A DNA stretch of 64,000 nt from a bacterium (GCA_028719205.1 JAQUKH010000006.1:1-64000); one strand, 5' to 3'; positions 47,626 through 57,363 are shown, counted from the first letter of the stretch. Notes: generated by a model from the sequence alone, not told the origin. Translations and numbers: made by a program.

Positions 47626-48255
47626 ATGAAAATAAAACACAATATCAAAAATCTGCGAATTTTGCTTCCGGTTTTTATTTTTTGCCTCCTCTCGGGTTGC
47701 TTAAAAGGTTCAACTAAACTTTCTCCTATTGATAAAGACGCCGTAGTACTTGCTTTTGGAGACAGCCTCACATTCGGCACGGGCGCGAAAATAAACGAAA
47801 GTTACCCCGCGGTTTTGGAAGGCCTCATTAACCGCAGAGTTATTAACGCTGGAGTGCCGGGAGAAGTTACACAAAACGGGCTTGAAAGGCTTCCTGCTTT
47901 GCTTGATGAATATCATCCTGCCTTGCTGATCTTATGCCACGGCGGGAATGACCTGCTCAGGAGGATGGATGAAAAACAGGCGATTAATAACATTAAAGCA
48001 ATGATAAATCTTGCTAAAAGCAGGAATATCGATGTGGTCCTTATCGGTGTTCCAGAATTTGGTTTATTTTTATCAAGCGCCGGATTCTATAAAGATATCG
48101 CGGAAGAATTCAATATTCCATATGATGATGAAATACTGCCTGAAATTATAAGAAAACCCGATCTGAAAAGTGACCAGATCCATCCGAATGCGCAAGGCTA
48201 CATAAAAATGGCCGAAACACTGGCGAAATTGCTTAAAAAATACGGGGCAATTTAG
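47626..48255 (+). CDS. SGNH/GDSL-family hydrolase (arylesterase/TesA-like)
   Basis: Lipobox LLSGC; LAFGDSLTFGTGAKINESYP, LCHGGNDLLRR, DQIHPNAQGYIKMAE. Confidence 0.95.
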   Translation: MKIKHNIKNLRILLPVFIFCLLSGCLKGSTKLSPIDKDAVVLAFGDSLTFGTGAKINESYPAVLEGLINRRVINAGVPGEVTQNGLERLPALLDEYHPALLILCHGGNDLLRRMDEKQAINNIKAMINLAKSRNIDVVLIGVPEFGLFLSSAGFYKDIAEEFNIPYDDEILPEIIRKPDLKSDQIHPNAQGYIKMAETLAKLLKKYGAI

Positions 48256-48866
48256 CTGATTATTTTTTTTATTGTTCTTGCCATGATCCTCGCGTTTTCC
48301 AGGTCTTCGAGCGTATTTACGTTAAAGAAACTTTTTCCTTCACGGTCATATTTTTTTAATTCAAGTTCCTGAACATATTTAGTTTTTAAATGAGATGTGA
48401 TATCAAGCACCTTTAGTTTATTGGTGCTTATCTGGTTTTCAATAACAGGAAGGCAGTTTTTTGAATAGAAACCATGGAGAGGCATTAATTGTCCCTGCCA
48501 GCAAGGGATCAAAAGGTTGCAACTTGAAAATTTCGAATAAAGAAAGCTTATAACGTTTTCATTAAGAAAAGGGAGGTCGCAGGAGACAACAAAATTATTT
48601 TTTGTCTCTGAAATACTTAGCCCTGTGAGAATTCCTCCAAGGGGGCCTTTGTCAGGAATGATATCTTTATATATTTTTAAACCTGAAGACCTGAAAAGAA
48701 CCGGATTGTTGGCAATGATGATGATCTCTGAAAACAATTTTTGTAGAACATCAAATTCTCTTTCAAAAATTGTCTTATTAGCGACATCAACAAAGGCTTT
48801 ATTTTGGCCTAAACGGCTTGATTTTCCGCCGGCCAGGAGAATGGCAGTTGTATCGGTTAATTCCAT
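48252..48866 (-). CDS. mobA: Molybdenum cofactor guanylyltransferase
   Basis: AILLAGGKSSRLGQNKAFVDV, DIIPDKGPLGGILTGL, VSCDLPFL. Confidence 0.94.
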   Translation of the reverse strand: MELTDTTAILLAGGKSSRLGQNKAFVDVANKTIFEREFDVLQKLFSEIIIIANNPVLFRSSGLKIYKDIIPDKGPLGGILTGLSISETKNNFVVSCDLPFLNENVISFLYSKFSSCNLLIPCWQGQLMPLHGFYSKNCLPVIENQISTNKLKVLDITSHLKTKYVQELELKKYDREGKSFFNVNTLEDLENARIMARTIKKIIS

Positions 48867-49079
48867 TTATCCTTTTAATTCTTTTTTATCTTCAGTGGTT
48901 TTTGCGCTGTTTTCTTTAGCCTTTTTATCTTCTTCATCTTCACCGTTCATTGCCTTTTTAAAATTATTAACACCTTTTCCAAGGGCTTTTCCAACTTCAG
49001 GCAGTTTTCCAGGCCCAAAAATTATTAACGCGATAACAAGTATAATGATCAATTCGCCAATGCCTAAATTACCGAACAT
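48867..49079 (-). CDS. tatA: Twin-arginine translocase subunit TatA
   Basis: [52 protein letters not shown]; start re-placed at 49079. Confidence 0.93.
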   Translation of the reverse strand: MFGNLGIGELIIILVIALIIFGPGKLPEVGKALGKGVNNFKKAMNGEDEEDKKAKENSAKTTEDKKELKG

Positions 49080-49085
49080 GTTTAC

Positions 49086-49160
49086 CTCCTTCAATGAACA
49101 CATCATCCCGGCTTATTTTCGGGATGATAGTGTGAATTGAACCCCGATGTAACATCGGGG
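49086..49160 (-). promoter_or_regulatory. Structured leader copy B upstream of tatA
   Basis: Minus strand: CCCCGATGTTACATCGGGG TTCAATTCACACTATCATCCCG...CGGGATGATGTGTTCATTGAAGGAG; homologous to 27602-27686. Confidence 0.75.
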
Positions 49161-49177
49161 TCAATGTGGACAACAAC

Positions 49178-49612
49178 TTATTTTTTATTATACACCTTTT
49201 CAGGGTCAAAAACTTTGCATTTTTTTATTATCGTAAGTTTATTCCCGTCAACTTTACGATAGAAACAGGTATTATATCCTGTATGGCACGCGGCGCCGCC
49301 TACTTGTTCAATCTTCAGGACTACAGCGTCAATATCACAATCAACAAGGATTTCTTTAACAATTTGTATATTTCCTGATTCTTCACCTTTCATCCACAGT
49401 TTATTGCGTGAACGGCTGTAAAAATGGGCCTTACCAGTTTTTAAAGTTTTATCCCAGGCTTCTTTATTCATAAACGCGAGCATTAATACTTCGTTTGTTT
49501 TATGATCCTGGATAACAGCCGTTATCATTCCGTTTAATTTGCTAAAATCAAGTTCCAGCATTAAATATTTCTCCTTTTTATCCCAAATTTCATTGTTTTG
49601 AATGTCCGTCAT
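49178..49612 (-). CDS. hisI: Phosphoribosyl-AMP cyclohydrolase
   Basis: [69 protein letters not shown]. Confidence 0.95.
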   Translation of the reverse strand: MTDIQNNEIWDKKEKYLMLELDFSKLNGMITAVIQDHKTNEVLMLAFMNKEAWDKTLKTGKAHFYSRSRNKLWMKGEESGNIQIVKEILVDCDIDAVVLKIEQVGGAACHTGYNTCFYRKVDGNKLTIIKKCKVFDPEKVYNKK

Positions 49613-49678
49613 GAATAATATAGCATATTTTTGTTTAATTGACTATGTCCATTCAGAATAGTCTCTTTCCCGTTTTCT

Positions 49679-50497
49679 TCATTTTTCATTTGCCGGTGTT
49701 TCAGAAATTTGTTTAGCAATTTCCGTGATATCGCTGGCTGGCAGGATCACCGGCATAAAACCGCCCGCGCCTGAACCTGAAAACATGGAACTCATAATAT
49801 TTGTACTTGATTGGATCGTGCGGAACACAAAGATCCCTATGCATTTACCGTCAAGTGAAAATGCCGGAGTACCTATCCCGGTCGCTCCGGAGACAATATA
49901 AAACAGCCTGGGTTTTTCAATAACAGCTTCAATGCGTCCCAACACTATGGAAGATGTCCATGAGGCAATTTTCCCTAAACGGCTTAAAATGATAATTTGA
50001 TCCAATGGCTGTAATTGTATTGTTTCTTTTATGTTTGCCGATGGTAACGCGGCAACCTTTTCGGCAGGCTGAATAAAAGCCAAGTCCAGGTCTTTATCCC
50101 TTAAAACAATTTTTCCCGGGATCTCCTGTCCGTCATTCAAATGTATTTTAATATCACTGATCTCGCTTTCCCATTTTAATTCAGATGTTTGCATAGAACT
50201 GCTTTCAGATATTTTGTTCATTAACACAGAAGGTTCAGTAGTCATAAGTGAAACAACGGTAAGGCCGGAAGGATCGATCACTGTTCCTATGATCTCAGAG
50301 GGAGTTTCACTATTGCCGAATTCTTTGCCCTGCATGGTCATTTTTTGTTTGATCACCAGTTTTACTATCACTACACTGTTCTCAAATTTAGTTTTTACCT
50401 CCCTTGCCTGTGAAGCTATGTCGTCGGCATATACCCGGGTCTGGAATAAAAAAGCGGTTATAATAAGACCAATCATGATTTTTTTTGCATTGAACAT
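49679..50497 (-). CDS. Trypsin-like fold protein lacking catalytic residues
   Basis: Signal peptide; GTVIDPSGLTVVSLMTTEP (no His), DKDLDLAFIQP, TGIGTPAFSLDGKCIGIF (no Ser). Confidence 0.7.
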   Translation of the reverse strand: MFNAKKIMIGLIITAFLFQTRVYADDIASQAREVKTKFENSVVIVKLVIKQKMTMQGKEFGNSETPSEIIGTVIDPSGLTVVSLMTTEPSVLMNKISESSSMQTSELKWESEISDIKIHLNDGQEIPGKIVLRDKDLDLAFIQPAEKVAALPSANIKETIQLQPLDQIIILSRLGKIASWTSSIVLGRIEAVIEKPRLFYIVSGATGIGTPAFSLDGKCIGIFVFRTIQSSTNIMSSMFSGSGAGGFMPVILPASDITEIAKQISETPANEK

Positions 50498-50506
50498 TTT
50501 TTCTCC

Positions 50507-52573
50507 TTATTTTTTCCCCCAATCCGGTTCAGTTTCAATAAAATTATAGCTGATATCCCTGAGCACCTGAAAAACCACATATTTTGGTTTATCCTGAGAG
50601 ATCTTTTGCATAACATTCTTTAATTCAAAAACATCTTTGATTTTTTCGCCGTTTATAGACACGATCAGATCATTTACCGCCATATAAGAAAGCCTGGCCC
50701 AGCCGCCTTCACTTACGCCTGTTACCAGCACTCCATTCTGTTTTTCTTCCCATTTTTCCTGCACCTGGTCAAAAAATGTTATGTCCCTGGCGGCAAATTC
50801 AAAATTATTGTCCTGGTATTTTTTCATTTCGCGGTCCAGTTTTGGCGATGGAACGAGTTCTACTTCTATTTCTTTTTCTTCTTTTCCCCGCAATATATTT
50901 AATTTCACTATGCTTCCGATCTTATATTGCCTGATTAAATTCTCAAAGGTTTCTACATCCTCGGGTTGATTCGCGGTAACCGGTTCTTTGTCGAGAAATA
51001 CAATAATATCTCCGGTCATTAACCCGGCTTTTTCAGCGCTGCTTTTTGGATAAACCATCGTAACCCGTACACCCGCGTTATATTTATTTAAATCCATAAT
51101 TTTCGCGATATCTTTTGTTACGGCCTGGAATTTCGCCGGAAGCCACGCTTTTCTTGCTTCTCTTCCAGGATCTTCCAGATTTTTTATCCCAAGTTTTACA
51201 ACAGTTACAAATTCTTCGGATTTTCTCTCGAAAGATACTTTTACGGGAACGGGCTCGGTTTTATCTTTTACAATATCGGATGTGATTTTCAGAAGTTCAT
51301 CTATATTTTTTATAGGGGTGTCTCCGATCCCTGTGATAATATCCTGCGATTGAATACCCGGTTTTGCTTCGCCGCATGGCCCGCCTTGTCTTGTATTATT
51401 AACAATAACTCCGTCCCTGCTTTCTCTTTTTAATTCTTTTGCCGTAAGCAGAGAAATGTTATTGGCGGTCATTCCCCATTCTTTTAATTCGTATTTTTTC
51501 AATTGGGCATTCTCTCTTTTTATAGTGGACATACTAAATATATTTTCTTTGCCGTCACGTAAAACAACAGAGTCTATTTTCGATCCGACAGGTAAATTAG
51601 CGATTAATTTATTAAAGGCCGGAAGTTCTTCCACTGAATTAGCCGATACTTCGGCTCCGGCAAGTTTTACCAGAATATCTCCGGGTAATAATCCCGCTTT
51701 TTCAGCTGGAGAATCTTTTATCGTACTGCTTACAAGAAGGCCTTTTTTAACAGACGATGATTTTAAGAGAGGCTGGACGTTTAAACCGATCCAGCTTCTT
51801 TCTATTTCAGATGATTGAATTATTTTTTCCGCCGACTCCCTGGCGATATTTCCCGGGATTGCTCCGCTTAATCCAAAACCTATTTCATTTATCCCGATAA
51901 TTTCCCCGTCAAGATTGACCAGCGGCCCGCCTGAATTTCCGCCGTAGATCGCCGCGTCATGGCCGATCCATTTAATAAGCGTTCCGACATCTTCGCCGTC
52001 CAGGGTAAACCTGTTGAACGGCCAGAAAAGCTGGGGCATGACCATTTCGGTGTTACTGATAATCCCTAAGGTAACAGATTGTGACAATGCCAGGGGGCTT
52101 CCCATCGCGAGGCAGTTATCGCCAACTTTTACTTTTAAAGAATCTCCGAAACTCGCCGTGGGAAATTCTTTCATTTTTTCAGATTTTAATTTAATAACAG
52201 AAATGTCGGTCAGTGCGTCCGTGCCGATAAGTTCCGCCTCTACTTCCTCCCGGTTTGACATTGTGCATACGATGCGTTTTGCCTTACCGGCTACATGATG
52301 GTTTGTAACCGCGAATCCGTTTTTACTGATAATAACGCCGCTTCCGGAGGCTTCGTGTTTTTCCTCCCTTCCATCATCATATTCCACGAAAACGACATGG
52401 ATCCTGACAAGCGCGGGTTTAACCTTCGCGATTGCCTCTGTTATTTTCTCATGCAGTGACCCGGAGATCTCCCTGGAATCAGGCGCGTAATATTTTTTCC
52501 CCGCGCAGGAAAGGCTTGTTAATGTGATAATTATAATAATAACTAATTCTTTTATTTGGGATTTTGAGAGCAT
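50507..52573 (-). CDS. Deg/HtrA-like serine protease with multiple PDZ domains
   Basis: GSGVIISKNGFAVTNHHV, TDISVIKL, GGNSGGPLVNLDGEIIGIN; three or more PDZ-like segments; N-terminal lipobox-like SLSCAG. Confidence 0.93.
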   Translation of the reverse strand: MLSKSQIKELVIIIIITLTSLSCAGKKYYAPDSREISGSLHEKITEAIAKVKPALVRIHVVFVEYDDGREEKHEASGSGVIISKNGFAVTNHHVAGKAKRIVCTMSNREEVEAELIGTDALTDISVIKLKSEKMKEFPTASFGDSLKVKVGDNCLAMGSPLALSQSVTLGIISNTEMVMPQLFWPFNRFTLDGEDVGTLIKWIGHDAAIYGGNSGGPLVNLDGEIIGINEIGFGLSGAIPGNIARESAEKIIQSSEIERSWIGLNVQPLLKSSSVKKGLLVSSTIKDSPAEKAGLLPGDILVKLAGAEVSANSVEELPAFNKLIANLPVGSKIDSVVLRDGKENIFSMSTIKRENAQLKKYELKEWGMTANNISLLTAKELKRESRDGVIVNNTRQGGPCGEAKPGIQSQDIITGIGDTPIKNIDELLKITSDIVKDKTEPVPVKVSFERKSEEFVTVVKLGIKNLEDPGREARKAWLPAKFQAVTKDIAKIMDLNKYNAGVRVTMVYPKSSAEKAGLMTGDIIVFLDKEPVTANQPEDVETFENLIRQYKIGSIVKLNILRGKEEKEIEVELVPSPKLDREMKKYQDNNFEFAARDITFFDQVQEKWEEKQNGVLVTGVSEGGWARLSYMAVNDLIVSINGEKIKDVFELKNVMQKISQDKPKYVVFQVLRDISYNFIETEPDWGKK

Positions 52574-52666
52574 TTGTTGTTTTGTCCTTTTCTTTTATAT
52601 CATTTAAAAATATAATAATGTATTCTATCATTTATTTTCCCTTCGTCAAATGGTTTTATTGAATAG

Positions 52667-53566
52667 TCAATTTTTTTGGGTATCAAGAGCCGCTTTCAAA
52701 CCTTTCGAGAGATCACCCGCCGGACCGGCACCCCAGAAATGCAGGAAAATCATCCTTGGATCTTCCATAAGCATATGGTTATGGATCGATACAATGTTTA
52801 TTTTGGCATTACGCAAAGCCTTCAATACATCTTGGACTTCCTGTTCAAGCATTACAAAATCACCGTCCACAACCGCTTTATCATCGCTGCCCGCGAAAGC
52901 AGCCCAGGTATTCACGCCCATTGTTTCTCCCATTTCATCATCATTCATTTTTGTTGTACGTCCGATTATAACCTTATAAACACCGTTTTTAAACTCTCCC
53001 TTTTGACCGATGATCTCTTCAATTTTCTTCGGGTCAAGCGTGCTTCCGGAAGGATCCAGGGTAGAAAAAGGTTTCTCGCCTTTTCCCCCGGAAGTTTCTG
53101 TTATTTTTTTAAACATTTTTCCTATTGCCCCGGCCAGCTTTTCCGTCGTACTACTTCCGTCGAAATGCATGAACATGACACGTGGTTTATCCCACAGGAA
53201 ATGATTATGCAGGGCCGTTACTTTAAGCCCGTTTTCGAGCATGGTATCCATTACGGGATTGACCTGATCTTCAAGCAGGACGGTGTCTCCCATAACCACG
53301 GCGCTGTCATTAATGATCTTAAAAGCGGCCCAGCTCGCGAGTCCCATCGAAACCGGCAGGTTTACACCTGCTACATTGACCTTTATATCCGAACGGGGGA
53401 AATTTACTTTGTAAACATTTTCTTTTTCCGTAAATTCTCCATGCGCGTTAGTCAGCCTGTCGATCATATCAAAAGTTGATTGTTCGATCTTTGCCCCGGC
53501 GGAAAGCCCGCCCGGCAAAAAAACAAACACAAAAAACATAACGATTAAAACTATATATTTTTTCAT
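52667..53566 (-). CDS. Secreted protein with two DUF1259 repeats
   Basis: Duplicated GVNxWAAF...LHNHFLWDKPRVMFMHF / IHNHMLMEDPRMIFLHF. Confidence 0.85.
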   Translation of the reverse strand: MKKYIVLIVMFFVFVFLPGGLSAGAKIEQSTFDMIDRLTNAHGEFTEKENVYKVNFPRSDIKVNVAGVNLPVSMGLASWAAFKIINDSAVVMGDTVLLEDQVNPVMDTMLENGLKVTALHNHFLWDKPRVMFMHFDGSSTTEKLAGAIGKMFKKITETSGGKGEKPFSTLDPSGSTLDPKKIEEIIGQKGEFKNGVYKVIIGRTTKMNDDEMGETMGVNTWAAFAGSDDKAVVDGDFVMLEQEVQDVLKALRNAKINIVSIHNHMLMEDPRMIFLHFWGAGPAGDLSKGLKAALDTQKN

Positions 53567-53587
53567 ATTGCTCTCCTCTCTTTTTTT

Positions 53588-54310
53588 TCATTCAAATACA
53601 AAAGGCGTCAGAAGTTTTTTTATAAAAGGGGTTTTTGGATATCTCATTATCTCACCAATATTTCCGATCTGTTCGATCTTCCCATCGATTAAAATGGCAA
53701 TGCGTCCAGCTAGGAAGATAGCATCCTCGTGATTATGTGTAACAAGGATCACGGGAATATGAATTTTATTAAAAAGCTCTTTCAATTGTTTCGCGATATC
53801 TGATTTTGTGACCTGATCTATATTTGAAAGAGGTTCGTCCAGGAGAAGCAGGCATGGTTCTATCGCCAGGGCGCGCGCCAATCCGACTCTTTGTTTTTCG
53901 CCTCCCGAAAGTTCCTTTATTCTCTTTTCCTTATAATTTTCGAGTTCTACCAGTTTAAGCATCTCAATGGACTTTTTTTCTCTTTCATTTTTAGGAATGC
54001 CCCTGATCCGTAATCCATAGGAAACATTTTCCATGACATTAAGATGCGTAAAAAGCCCATAATCTTGCGGCAAATATCCGATACAGTGTTCCTCTATGCT
54101 GGTATTTGTTATGTCCCTGTCATTTAAAAATATTCTGCCTTTTCCCGGGGGAATGATACCTAATATAGTAAGCAGGAGTGTGCTTTTCCCGCTTCCGGAA
54201 GGCCCCATTATGATAAGAGTTTCTTTGCCTTCAACATCGAGTGAAAGCCCATTTATTACTATTTTATCAGCGTAACCGGATTCAATATTTTGTATTGATA
54301 GGCCTTTCAT
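53588..54310 (-). CDS. Tungstate/molybdate-type ABC transporter ATP-binding protein
   Basis: GPSGSGKSTLLLTILGIIPPGKGRIFLNDRDIT, LSGGEKQRVGLARALAIEPCLLLLDEPLSNID. Confidence 0.88.
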   Translation of the reverse strand: MKGLSIQNIESGYADKIVINGLSLDVEGKETLIIMGPSGSGKSTLLLTILGIIPPGKGRIFLNDRDITNTSIEEHCIGYLPQDYGLFTHLNVMENVSYGLRIRGIPKNEREKKSIEMLKLVELENYKEKRIKELSGGEKQRVGLARALAIEPCLLLLDEPLSNIDQVTKSDIAKQLKELFNKIHIPVILVTHNHEDAIFLAGRIAILIDGKIEQIGNIGEIMRYPKTPFIKKLLTPFVFE

Positions 54311-54314
54311 TCAA

Positions 54315-55088
54315 TTAATCTCCACTTGTTGTAAAATATTTAAAGGAAACAAGCGCAAGGGTTGAAGCCGTAGTTGCTAGAATTGTCGCGGCCAGAACCT
54401 CAATTGTAAATGTCTTGACTTGTTCACCTATAAATGTAGGTATGATTTCTGTTTTAAACGGGATAACTCCAGCAAAAACAAGGCTTCCGCCGAGTTCTCC
54501 CATTGCTCTCGACCAGCATAAAGAAACACCGGCTGCGATATCCTTTAAAGAAAGAGGCAGATAAATGGTAGTAAATACCTGGAAACGGTTCGCGCCTAAC
54601 GACCGGGCGGTCAGATTGATTCCGCTGTTTCTTATCTCGCGGAAACGCCGGACAGTGAAAGAGACGACGAAGGGACAGGAGATAAAAAATTTGGCAATAA
54701 CAAGAGAGGCAAAAGTAAAGGCAATGTTCACGTGAAAGGGCGAATCAGGGCCGAGCATGAGAAGAAAGATAACGCCCTCGGCTACCGGCGGAAATGTCTG
54801 CGGGACATCAATTGCAAATGCTTCGAACAGGGTTTTTCCTTTAAATTCCCTTGTAGCTAAAATATAAGCAAGAGGGATCCCGAAGATTATGGCCAGGAAC
54901 GTTGTAACAAAAGCTGAAAGAAGGCTTAACCATAAAGCCGAAAGGATGCGGGAATTTCCAAATGCAGGCAGAACTTTTTTAAGAGAACCAAGCGCGGCTA
55001 TATATTGATATAGAAAAGTTGAGATCGAAAAAAACAGAAGTAAGATGGATAAAATGTAAAGTATAATGATCAGGTTTTTTGATCTCAT
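54315..55088 (-). CDS. Tungstate/molybdate-type ABC transporter permease
   Basis: SLLSAFVTTFLAIIFGIPLAYILA...SLGANRFQVFTTIYLPLSLKDIAAGVSLCWSRAMGELGGSLVFAG; start MRSKNL placed at 55088. Confidence 0.85.
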   Translation of the reverse strand: MRSKNLIIILYILSILLLFFSISTFLYQYIAALGSLKKVLPAFGNSRILSALWLSLLSAFVTTFLAIIFGIPLAYILATREFKGKTLFEAFAIDVPQTFPPVAEGVIFLLMLGPDSPFHVNIAFTFASLVIAKFFISCPFVVSFTVRRFREIRNSGINLTARSLGANRFQVFTTIYLPLSLKDIAAGVSLCWSRAMGELGGSLVFAGVIPFKTEIIPTFIGEQVKTFTIEVLAATILATTASTLALVSFKYFTTSGD

Positions 55089-55131
55089 GTATTTCTCCCG
55101 CCTTACACTATTGATTTCTCCCAAACTTTTA

Positions 55132-55257
55132 TTAGAATTTTCCGTTACTGTTTTTCCAATTTTCTTTTTTCGGGATTTCCTCGATGGTATCCCAATGTTC
55201 AACGATCTTTTTATTCTCGATCCTGGTCACTACTTTTTCCTTATTTGATAGATCCAT
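55132..55257 (-). pseudogene. C-terminal remnant of a SnoaL/NTF2-like protein (41 aa)
   Basis: MDLSNKEKVVTRIENKKIVEHWDTIEEIPKKENWKNSNGKF; KIVEHWD typical of SnoaL-like C-termini. Confidence 0.6.
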
Positions 55258-55269
55258 TTTTGCCTCCCG

Positions 55270-55755
55270 CTATTTCTGCTCATATGCCTGTCTCAAAGTT
55301 TTTATGTCAAGTTTTTTCATTTGAAGCATTGCGCCCATAACTCTTTCTGATCTCCTGGCATCTTTATCCCGCAGCATTTTGCTTAAAATAACGGGAACGA
55401 TCTGCCAGGATAAACCATATTTATCTTTGAGCCAGCCGCAGGGCCCTTCATTTCCACCTTCGGATAGCTTCATCCAGAACTCATCTATTTCTTCCTGCGT
55501 TTTGCAGTTTACAATTAACGATATGGCTTCGTTGAATTTGAATACCGGGCCGCCGTTTAACGCGATAAATTCCCGGCCGTCGAGCTTGAAGGTAATGGTC
55601 ATTACCGTTCCCTTTAGCCTTCCCGATGCCTTTGCCCCAGCTTCTCCATAACGGGTAATGTTTTCGATCTTTGAATTTTTAAAAATGGAGGCATAAAAAT
55701 TAACTGCCTCCTCGGCATTATTATCGAACCATAAGTTTGGAGTGATTTTTTGCAT
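55270..55755 (-). CDS. PhnB/VOC-superfamily protein
   Basis: KITPNLWFDNNAEEAVNFYASIFKNSKIENITRYGE...GWLKDKYGLSWQIVP. Confidence 0.93.
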   Translation of the reverse strand: MQKITPNLWFDNNAEEAVNFYASIFKNSKIENITRYGEAGAKASGRLKGTVMTITFKLDGREFIALNGGPVFKFNEAISLIVNCKTQEEIDEFWMKLSEGGNEGPCGWLKDKYGLSWQIVPVILSKMLRDKDARRSERVMGAMLQMKKLDIKTLRQAYEQK

Positions 55756-55917
55756 ATAGTTTCCTTTCAATTATTTTGTTAATTGATTTTCTTTCAATAA
55801 TATACCTTTCCAAAAATATATCCATTGGCTGTTTCCGCTTTTTTTTGATTTTTTTCCATATAATTATGCAGGTTCCATGATATTATTTAATGGATAAACT
55901 TAAGCAGGAGGTGGTGC

Positions 55918-56370
55918 ATGGTAACAAACCCGGAATTGGATAATTCAAAATCGGTATATCATGAACATTGGCATGTTTTTATTATACATTTCCCGATATC
56001 ATTTTTTGTTGCCGCTTTTGGTTTCCAGATCATGCATCTTTTCACCAGGCCGGAATGTTTTGAAGAGGCGACCAATGTGTCTTTGATCGCCGGGACCATT
56101 GTTATGATACCGGCTATATGGAGCGGCTGGCACACCTGGAAAAAAAGCTACAAAGGTGCTCATGTCCCGATATTTCAACGAAAGATCATAATTGCCTTTA
56201 TCATGCTGGGATTAAGCTTTGGCCTGACGATATGGCGTGTGTTCTTTATTGAAGTCTTTGTGCACAGCCTCATTAGTCCGGAGCATTGGGTGTACCTTAT
56301 CGGCAATACACTTCTGATGATGGGGGCTTCCGTGGAGGGATATTACGGGGGGCGTCTCAATCACCGCTAA
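55918..56370 (+). CDS. DUF2231-like membrane protein
   Basis: HWHVFIIHFPISFFVAAFGFQIMHL; 4 TM; AGGAGGTGG SD. Confidence 0.7.
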   Translation: MVTNPELDNSKSVYHEHWHVFIIHFPISFFVAAFGFQIMHLFTRPECFEEATNVSLIAGTIVMIPAIWSGWHTWKKSYKGAHVPIFQRKIIIAFIMLGLSFGLTIWRVFFIEVFVHSLISPEHWVYLIGNTLLMMGASVEGYYGGRLNHR

Positions 56371-56385
56371 AAAGAAAAAATTCTT

Positions 56386-56904
56386 ATGATAAAGGGATAT
56401 TCGGATCTTGTTTTAGAAAGCAGGGGCTGTGACCCGGGAAGTATGGGGTTCAAGGCCAGGTTTAAATTTAATACTGATATTTCCTCATTATTTCCATATA
56501 TTAACGCGGTGGCAGAAAAACCATTATATTTTGATAAGCCGCATTATATTAAATTTACTTTTAATGAATTTCATTACGCGCTCTATCCGGATAATGGTTT
56601 TTTAGCGCTGGTAGAAAATAGGGCGCACGCGATTGAAGCAATAGAAAAGCTGATCGAATTTCTCAATGATATTTATTCCAGAAAAGATTCAATTAAGCCT
56701 GATCATAAGAAATTTAAACATATTCCCGCCCTGGATATTTATAAATTATTATCAAAAAGCAATTGTAAGAAATGCGGGTTCCAGACGTGTATGTCTTTCG
56801 CGGCGGCATTGGGTAAAGGAGAGGCCTCGCTCGATAAATGCCCCGATCTTTGTAATTTAAAAGGTGAAAATGTTATCAAGCTCAGATCAATGTTGTTTGA
56901 ATAA
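56386..56904 (+). CDS. Fe-S cluster domain protein (C-x2-C-x4-C-x16-C)
   Basis: SNCKKCGFQTCMSFAAALGKGEASLDKCPDL. Confidence 0.85.
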   Translation: MIKGYSDLVLESRGCDPGSMGFKARFKFNTDISSLFPYINAVAEKPLYFDKPHYIKFTFNEFHYALYPDNGFLALVENRAHAIEAIEKLIEFLNDIYSRKDSIKPDHKKFKHIPALDIYKLLSKSNCKKCGFQTCMSFAAALGKGEASLDKCPDLCNLKGENVIKLRSMLFE

Positions 56905-56930
56905 CAAAATTCGCTATAAGGAGGAGTATA

Positions 56931-57326
56931 TTGATGAACAACAACACATCATTTTTACTGCTTGGATTTATAGGTATTTTTGCCGGCCTGATAGCGGGTT
57001 TTTTCGGCCTGGGAGGAGGAATTGTCATTGTTCCGGCTTTAGTATATTTAGCCGGGTACTCGCAACATTTGGCAACGGGAACCAGTTTAGCAATCTTACT
57101 TCCGCCAGTAGGCCTTGCGGCAGTTATTGAATATTATCACAAAGGAAATGTTGATCTGCGTGCCGCGGTAATCATTGCCATATTTTTATTTTTTACTGTC
57201 TGGCTGTCATCCCACTTTGCCGGTAGAGTAAATGACTCATATTTAAAATTAATATTTGGAATATTTCTTGTTCTGATCGGTTTGTTTGTAGTGATTGACA
57301 GCATAATAATGATAAAAAAAAGCTGA
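56931..57326 (+). CDS. Half-size TSUP/TauE-SafE permease (131 aa)
   Basis: GLIAGFFGLGGGIVIVPALVYLAGYSQHLATGTSLAI. Confidence 0.88.
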   Translation: MMNNNTSFLLLGFIGIFAGLIAGFFGLGGGIVIVPALVYLAGYSQHLATGTSLAILLPPVGLAAVIEYYHKGNVDLRAAVIIAIFLFFTVWLSSHFAGRVNDSYLKLIFGIFLVLIGLFVVIDSIIMIKKS

Positions 57327-57363
57327 CAAAACACGCTTTAACGAGAGGAGTCAGGAAAAAATC

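Noticed and set aside
52676-53479. 267-aa plus-strand ORF
   Set aside because: Entirely antisense to the DUF1259 gene, which has signal peptide and family motifs; low-complexity codon shadow.
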